In this document: piece after piece, positions 60,711-64,000 of the stretch
Numbering within the stretch: position 1 is the stretch's first letter
Layout of the letters: each line of letters opens with the position of its first letter
Source of the DNA: Actinoallomurus sp963850195
Lineage (GTDB): Bacteria > Actinomycetota > Actinomycetes > Streptosporangiales > Streptosporangiaceae
Length of the DNA: 64,000 bases
Direction: 5' to 3'
Assembly (NCBI GenBank): GCA_963850195.1
Contig: CAWKKD010000005.1
Coordinates: 2,728,001 to 2,792,000 of the forward strand
Made by a program: the position numbers and the translations under genes
Notes under the pieces: model-generated
Database searches by the model: none
Seen by the model: only the letters and a program-made list of their open reading frames with translations
Told to the model about the DNA's origin: nothing

Positions 60711-61628
60711 TCACACGTGGTTGCGCAGGCCCAGCTCGGCGGGGAACGGCGCGAGGTAGGTCTGGTCCGCGGCCCACACGACCCCGTCGCCCGCGGCGTG
60801 GTGTGACAGCAATGCGATCGGCACGCTGAGCGGGACCTCGCCGCGGCGGTACGCCTCGATCTTGTCGACGACGTCGTGCCGGCGCCTGTCATCGAGCGAC
60901 TCACCGACCTGCCCGAACGCGTGGTGCAGCGCGTTGGTGTGGCGGCCTCGCGTCGCCTTGCGGGACATCGCCTCGCCGAACACCTGCCGGTAGGCGGCCT
61001 CGGTCTCCTCCTGCGGCCGGGTGCCCGCCTCGGCGACGACGCGTCCGGCCTCGCGGTAGAGGACCGGGTCGTGGGCGAGGATCTGCAGCTTGTGCCGGGT
61101 GTGGAAGCCGACGAGGTCACGCGGCCGCCAGCCGCCGTCGAACAGCTCACGCAGCCGTGCGCGGGCGAAGACGCGTTCGACGAAGGCCTCGCGCAGCATC
61201 GCGTCGTTGAGCCGCCCCTCGTCCTCGACGGGAAGCAGCGGGCACGCGGCCATCAGGCGTTCGGCGAAAAGTCCCTTGCCGCCCCGCCCGACGACCACCC
61301 CGTCGGCGCGGTAACGCGGAATGCCGTGGATGCCACAACTCGGCGACTTGGCCTTGAACACGTAGCCGTCGAGGTCGGCCGGGATCGGCAGCGCGGCCAT
61401 CGCGGCGGTGTGGTCGCGGGTGCCGCCGCGGTTGACGAGCCGATGGTCGTCGGTCAGCCGCAGTGTCTCCCGTGGCGTGCCGAGACCGATCTCCATCTCC
61501 GGGCAGTAGCGCACCCACTCGACGTACGGGTCCAGTGCGTCGGCGAGGAAGCGGGATCGGCTGTGGCCGCCGTTGTAGCGGACCTTCTCCCCCAGCAGGC
61601 AGCTTGAGACTCCGACACGCGGCCTCAT
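60711..61628 (-). CDS. DUF523/DUF1722 fusion protein
   Basis: A 305-residue protein with an N-terminal DUF523 (YbbK-like) domain, with Cys motifs VGVSSCLLGEKVRYNGGH and KAKSPSCGIHGIPRY, joined to a C-terminal DUF1722 (YbgA-like) domain (RPRDLVGFHTRHKLQILAHDPVLYREAGRVV). This fusion is common in bacteria and often lies near photolyase or MerR genes, none of which are seen here. Biochemical function unproven; conserved Cys suggests metal or redox chemistry. Confidence 0.9.
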   Translation of the reverse strand: MRPRVGVSSCLLGEKVRYNGGHSRSRFLADALDPYVEWVRYCPEMEIGLGTPRETLRLTDDHRLVNRGGTRDHTAAMAALPIPADLDGYVFKAKSPSCGIHGIPRYRADGVVVGRGGKGLFAERLMAACPLLPVEDEGRLNDAMLREAFVERVFARARLRELFDGGWRPRDLVGFHTRHKLQILAHDPVLYREAGRVVAEAGTRPQEETEAAYRQVFGEAMSRKATRGRHTNALHHAFGQVGESLDDRRRHDVVDKIEAYRRGEVPLSVPIALLSHHAAGDGVVWAADQTYLAPFPAELGLRNHV

Positions 61629-61944
61629 ACGCCCTCCCGAACTTCAGTGGGACCCGCTCACCAGCCTAACCACCGCAGGGAAACGGGTTTCACCTTGGCG
61701 AACACCGCCACCGGGTGTCCGGCTTCCCCGAATATGGCCGGAGGCCGCCGTACACCGCTTAAAACTTGCCCTGCGGCTGGATTAAATGCCGGTCAATTCT
61801 GACATGGGGCTATATAGGGCTGTTGATTTCGCCCCCTTACGGCTGTCACCTTTGAATTAGGCGATAGCACCACAAATACGCCCAAAGTAACGACGTGACA
61901 GCGCGCATTGTCACGTGTACAGATGACCGAAGGAGGGATCTTCC
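61629..61944. promoter_or_regulatory. AT-rich leader/promoter of the Cys-tail peptide
   Basis: A 316-base spacer with AT-rich stretches unlike the surrounding sequence, including GGCTATATAGGG at about 61809. AAGGAGGG at 61930-61937 is a strong ribosome-binding site for the peptide gene. The long leader suggests transcriptional or leader control. Confidence 0.45.
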
Positions 61945-62163
61945 ATGGGTATTTCACGGCGTATGGGAGTAGCGATCTCCGGCCTTGTCTTCGCCGGGGG
62001 GAGCGCGTTGGCCCTTGCCGCGGCCGCGCCGGCCGGCGCGCAGACGACGAGCGCGCCCACCGCGCACTACTGGACCGCGCAGAGCGGCGGCGGCAGCACT
62101 TATACCTACGACTCCTGGGAGAGCTGGGACTGGGGCTGGTCGGGCTGCGACTGCTGCTGCTGA
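61945..62163 (+). CDS. Tiny secreted peptide with C-terminal Cys cluster
   Basis: A 72-residue protein. Signal peptide MGISRRMGVAISGLVFAGGS... ends near AGA (about 34), leaving a mature peptide of about 38 residues rich in Ser, Thr, Gly, Trp and Tyr (HYWTAQSGGGSTYTYDSWES) and ending WSGCDCCC. Four Cys in the last five residues could bind a metal, make disulfides or be modified; the aromatic repeat could insert into membranes or walls. It has an excellent ribosome-binding site and its own terminator, so it is probably made in quantity. I recognise no family. Confidence 0.75.
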   Translation: MGISRRMGVAISGLVFAGGSALALAAAAPAGAQTTSAPTAHYWTAQSGGGSTYTYDSWESWDWGWSGCDCCC

Positions 62164-62230
62164 CGCCTAGGACCGTCATGACGGCCTCCGGCGGGCAGTA
62201 GGTGCCACGCCTGCCCTCGACCAGAGGCCG

Positions 62231-62263
62231 GCCGGGTCTCGCGCCTGACGCGCGAGACCCGGC
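62231..62263. terminator. Terminator after the Cys-tail peptide
   Basis: Perfect 13-bp stem (62231-62243 with 62251-62263, seven-base loop) between the peptide gene and the convergent small membrane gene. Confidence 0.75.
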
Positions 62264-62274
62264 TCATGCGTAGG

Positions 62275-62523
62275 TCACCGGAGCCGACGCAGCACCAGGT
62301 ATCCACCGATCCCGGGTACGAGCGCGGTCAGCCTGACCCGGCGCGTGGCGCCCTCCGTGAGCAGGGTCGTGGCGATGATGATCAGATAGGCGCCGCCGTG
62401 GACCGGCCCCGTCGCCTCGGCGACCGACGGCCGGTGGACGGTCGCGAGGTTGGTCAGCAGGATCAGCAGGGTGACCGCCTCGACGGCGGCCGCGGCCCGG
62501 AGGATGAGGCGCTCGGTACCCAC
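62275..62523 (-). CDS. Small membrane protein (DUF3817-like)
   Basis: An 82-residue protein from a GTG, two bases after the next upstream gene ends. Three hydrophobic helices (LILRAAAAVEAVTLLILLTNLA, GPVHGGAYLIIIATTLL, RVRLTALVPGIGGYLVL). The helix spacing with a central Gly-x-x-His/Gly resembles DUF3817. Third gene of the leftward operon with 62526 and 62981. Function unknown. Confidence 0.6.
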   Translation of the reverse strand: MGTERLILRAAAAVEAVTLLILLTNLATVHRPSVAEATGPVHGGAYLIIIATTLLTEGATRRVRLTALVPGIGGYLVLRRLR

Positions 62524-62525
62524 GG

Positions 62526-62984
62526 TCAGACCCCCGTCGTGGAGCCGGGACGGGCGATCATCAGGACGACGACCACGGCCCACAGCAGGTTGAAGGTCCC
62601 GGTCGCCATCGCCAGCCGCCCGACCGCGCGGCGCGCGTCCGCACCGGGGGGCTCGGCCAACAGCCGGCGCTGGCCGGGCAGGACGACCAGCAGGAGCAGC
62701 CCGGCCGCCGCGGCGGTCAGCGCGATGGAGACGAGCAGCCACGCGTCGGTGAGCACGCCGAGGCGTACGGCGGTGGCCACCCCGAACGCGGGCACGAGCA
62801 CGCCCAGGATCGCGTAGACGCGGCCGACGCGGTGGAGCAGCGCGGCCGCCGTGCGGGACCGGACGTCGTCGGGCGCGCCCACCAGGGCGCGGGCGTATCT
62901 CGGGAACATGCCGGCCGTGACGGTCACCGGCCCGATGAAGACGATCGCGGCGAGCACGTGCACGCTGAGCAGGAAGATCTTCAC
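62526..62984 (-). CDS. Four-helix membrane protein (DUF2269-like)
   Basis: A 152-residue protein with four hydrophobic helices. The first (FLLSVHVLAAIVFIGPVTVTAGMF) has a His in the membrane and the later R-x-x-A-L pattern resembles DUF2269 and related copper or heme-linked membrane proteins. Its ATG overlaps the stop of the upstream PfpI gene (ATGA). Function unknown. Confidence 0.65.
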   Translation of the reverse strand: MKIFLLSVHVLAAIVFIGPVTVTAGMFPRYARALVGAPDDVRSRTAAALLHRVGRVYAILGVLVPAFGVATAVRLGVLTDAWLLVSIALTAAAAGLLLLVVLPGQRRLLAEPPGADARRAVGRLAMATGTFNLLWAVVVVLMIARPGSTTGV

Positions 62985-63625
62985 AGGGCCACCGGCTCAT
63001 GACCGCCGGCGCGCCAGACCGTACCGCGCCGCTCGTACTCGAGCATGGTCTCCACCGCGTGCGCGACGCGCGGCCCGAGCTCCCGTTCGAGCAGGTGGAC
63101 GCCCAGGTCCAGGCCGGAGGTCGCGCCGCCCGCCGTGACCAGGTCGCCGTCGTCGACGACGCGGGCGCGCACCGGCAGGGCGCCCATCGCGGCCAGCGCG
63201 TCCATGCCCTGGTGATGGGTGACGGCGGGGCGCCCGGCGAGGAGGCCGGCCATGCCGAGCAGCAGCGAGCCGCCGCACACCGTCGCGACGGTGAGGCCCG
63301 GTCGGTCGATGGCCGCCCGCAGCGGACCGGCGAGCGCGGGCAGCGCGTCCCTGAGTTTCGCGACGACCGAGCCGGGGCCCTCGCCGCTCATCGCCCCGGC
63401 CGCGCCGGGGACGACGATCAGGTCCGCGCGGTCCGGGTCCAGGACGGCGTCGGCCGGGAAGGCCGGGCCGATGCCGCTGGGGACCGCACGTGCGGTGCCG
63501 ACGGTGACCAGCTCGGCCCGTAGCCGCCCACCGGACGCCATGCCGCCGGCCTCCAGCACCTCGTACGGCGCCAGCGCGTCCATCGGGTCGAACCCGTCGA
63601 ACAACACGATCTGCGCGAGCATCAT
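62981..63625 (-). CDS. DJ-1/PfpI family protein
   Basis: A 214-residue class I glutamine amidotransferase-like protein from the ATG at 63625. Nucleophile elbow VATVCGGSLLLGMAG with Cys, acidic residue in FDGFDPMDALAPYEV and HHQGMDALAAM afterwards. Similar proteins include isonitrile hydratases and regulator-like PfpI proteins. First gene of the leftward operon with two small membrane proteins; divergent from a GlxA-type regulator, which likely controls it. Confidence 0.85.
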   Translation of the reverse strand: MMLAQIVLFDGFDPMDALAPYEVLEAGGMASGGRLRAELVTVGTARAVPSGIGPAFPADAVLDPDRADLIVVPGAAGAMSGEGPGSVVAKLRDALPALAGPLRAAIDRPGLTVATVCGGSLLLGMAGLLAGRPAVTHHQGMDALAAMGALPVRARVVDDGDLVTAGGATSGLDLGVHLLERELGPRVAHAVETMLEYERRGTVWRAGGHEPVAL

Positions 63626-63766
63626 CGTCCTTTCCGGCCAGTGGAGGGGTACGGCCCACAGGTTGCCGGGCGCGCTCACGCCATCGGGAGTGGCAGGAAT
63701 GCCACGATGCGCCGGGTTCTGGCCAGGCCTCTGTGGCGAGAACCCGGCGGCTGTTAGGTTCGCGCC
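63626..63766. promoter_or_regulatory. Divergent promoter region pfpI / glxA-like
   Basis: A 141-base spacer. TAGGTT at 63755-63760 lies six bases before the ATG at 63767, so the rightward message is probably leaderless. Confidence 0.5.
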
Positions 63767-64000
63767 ATGCACACCGTGGCCGTACTGGCCTTGGACGGCG
63801 TCGTGCCGTTCGACCTCTCGGTGCCCTGCGAGATCTTCGGCCGCACCCGCGGACCCGACGGGCGGCCGGCCTACCGGATCCGCGTCTGCGCGGCCGGGCG
63901 TGAGGCCGGCGCCGGCTACTTCGTCATGCGCACGCCCTGGGGCCTCGATGGGCTCGAGGGCGCCGGCACCGTGATCGTCCCCGGCACCGCCGACCCGGGC
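63767..64000 (+). CDS. GlxA-type AraC-family regulator (5' part only)
   Basis: The first 78 residues of a protein with a DJ-1/PfpI-like N-terminal domain (MHTVAVLALDGVVPFDLSVPCEIFGR, then GTVIVPGTADPG). GlxA-type regulators join this domain to a C-terminal AraC DNA-binding domain; here that part is beyond the right edge. Start at 63767. Divergent from the PfpI operon, its probable target. Confidence 0.8.
   Translation, partial: MHTVAVLALDGVVPFDLSVPCEIFGRTRGPDGRPAYRIRVCAAGREAGAGYFVMRTPWGLDGLEGAGTVIVPGTADPG

Noticed and set aside
1..64000. tRNA or rRNA genes
   Set aside because: No cloverleaf with a GGTTCGAATCC-type T-arm and no rRNA core sequence was recognised anywhere in the window.

Overview
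The window reads as chromosome of a high-GC, filamentous, mycothiol-using actinomycete, most likely in the Streptosporangiales (Thermomonosporaceae-like, for example Actinomadura or Actinoallomurus); the exact taxon is inference. Pointers are an almost canonical GlnR, mycothiol synthase MshD, a DUF574-type methyltransferase, ECF sigma/zinc-finger anti-sigma pairs, GTG/TTG starts, ATGA/GTGA gene overlaps and several probable leaderless starts (TANNNT hexamer 6-9 nt before the start codon).

Layout. 1-12 kb: a type VII secretion (T7SS) locus with eccD running off the left edge, eccC, two duplicated pairs of an EspC-like small protein plus a larger WXG-type protein, two YbaB-like genes, a LURP-one/tubby-like gene and mycosin mycP. 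12-15 kb: an unrecognised membrane-protein cluster. 15-18 kb: a lower-GC, 5'-truncated Rhs toxin end with a candidate immunity gene, lodged against the terminator of the sulfurtransferase operon. 18-26.5 kb: sulfurtransferase, thioredoxin, ECF sigma/anti-sigma, DUF2993, MoaD, glnR, Pro-rich membrane proteins, mshD. 26.6-32.3 kb: phosphate uptake (PHO box, pstSCAB, then pit and its DUF47 partner). 32.5-43 kb: csoR with its operator, a large EccA-like AAA protein split by a frameshift, gamma-carbonic anhydrase, DivIVA-like protein, peptide deformylase, arfB, and a fatty-acid-type crotonase/SDR operon. 43.3-51 kb: a tightly overlapping six-gene envelope-polysaccharide operon ending in an unusual flippase/membrane-enzyme fusion.

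51.3-56.2 kb is the most unusual part: eight tandem cassettes, each encoding a small secreted Asn/Arg/His-rich protein with a shared core of two short alternating strands around an Asn-rich turn. Six have the same promoter/leader architecture (CTTACC-like box, a fixed spacer of 28-29 bp, GGGAAT box, a conserved leader) and every one ends in a very similar GC-rich hairpin. I do not recognise this family. My working idea is a self-assembling or metal-binding surface protein family, possibly analogous to chaplins or rodlins but not homologous to them; that is inference.

56.2-64 kb holds a P450, a STAS protein with Cys at the usual Ser, a DUF574 methyltransferase, a sulfite-oxidase-type molybdoenzyme, a TetR regulator, a DUF523/DUF1722 protein, a tiny secreted peptide ending in clustered cysteines, and a DJ-1/PfpI operon divergent from a GlxA-type regulator cut by the right edge. 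Two genes (eccD, the EccA-like AAA gene) each need a one-base indel at a GGGG run to be read through, so either real frameshifts or base-calling errors are present.
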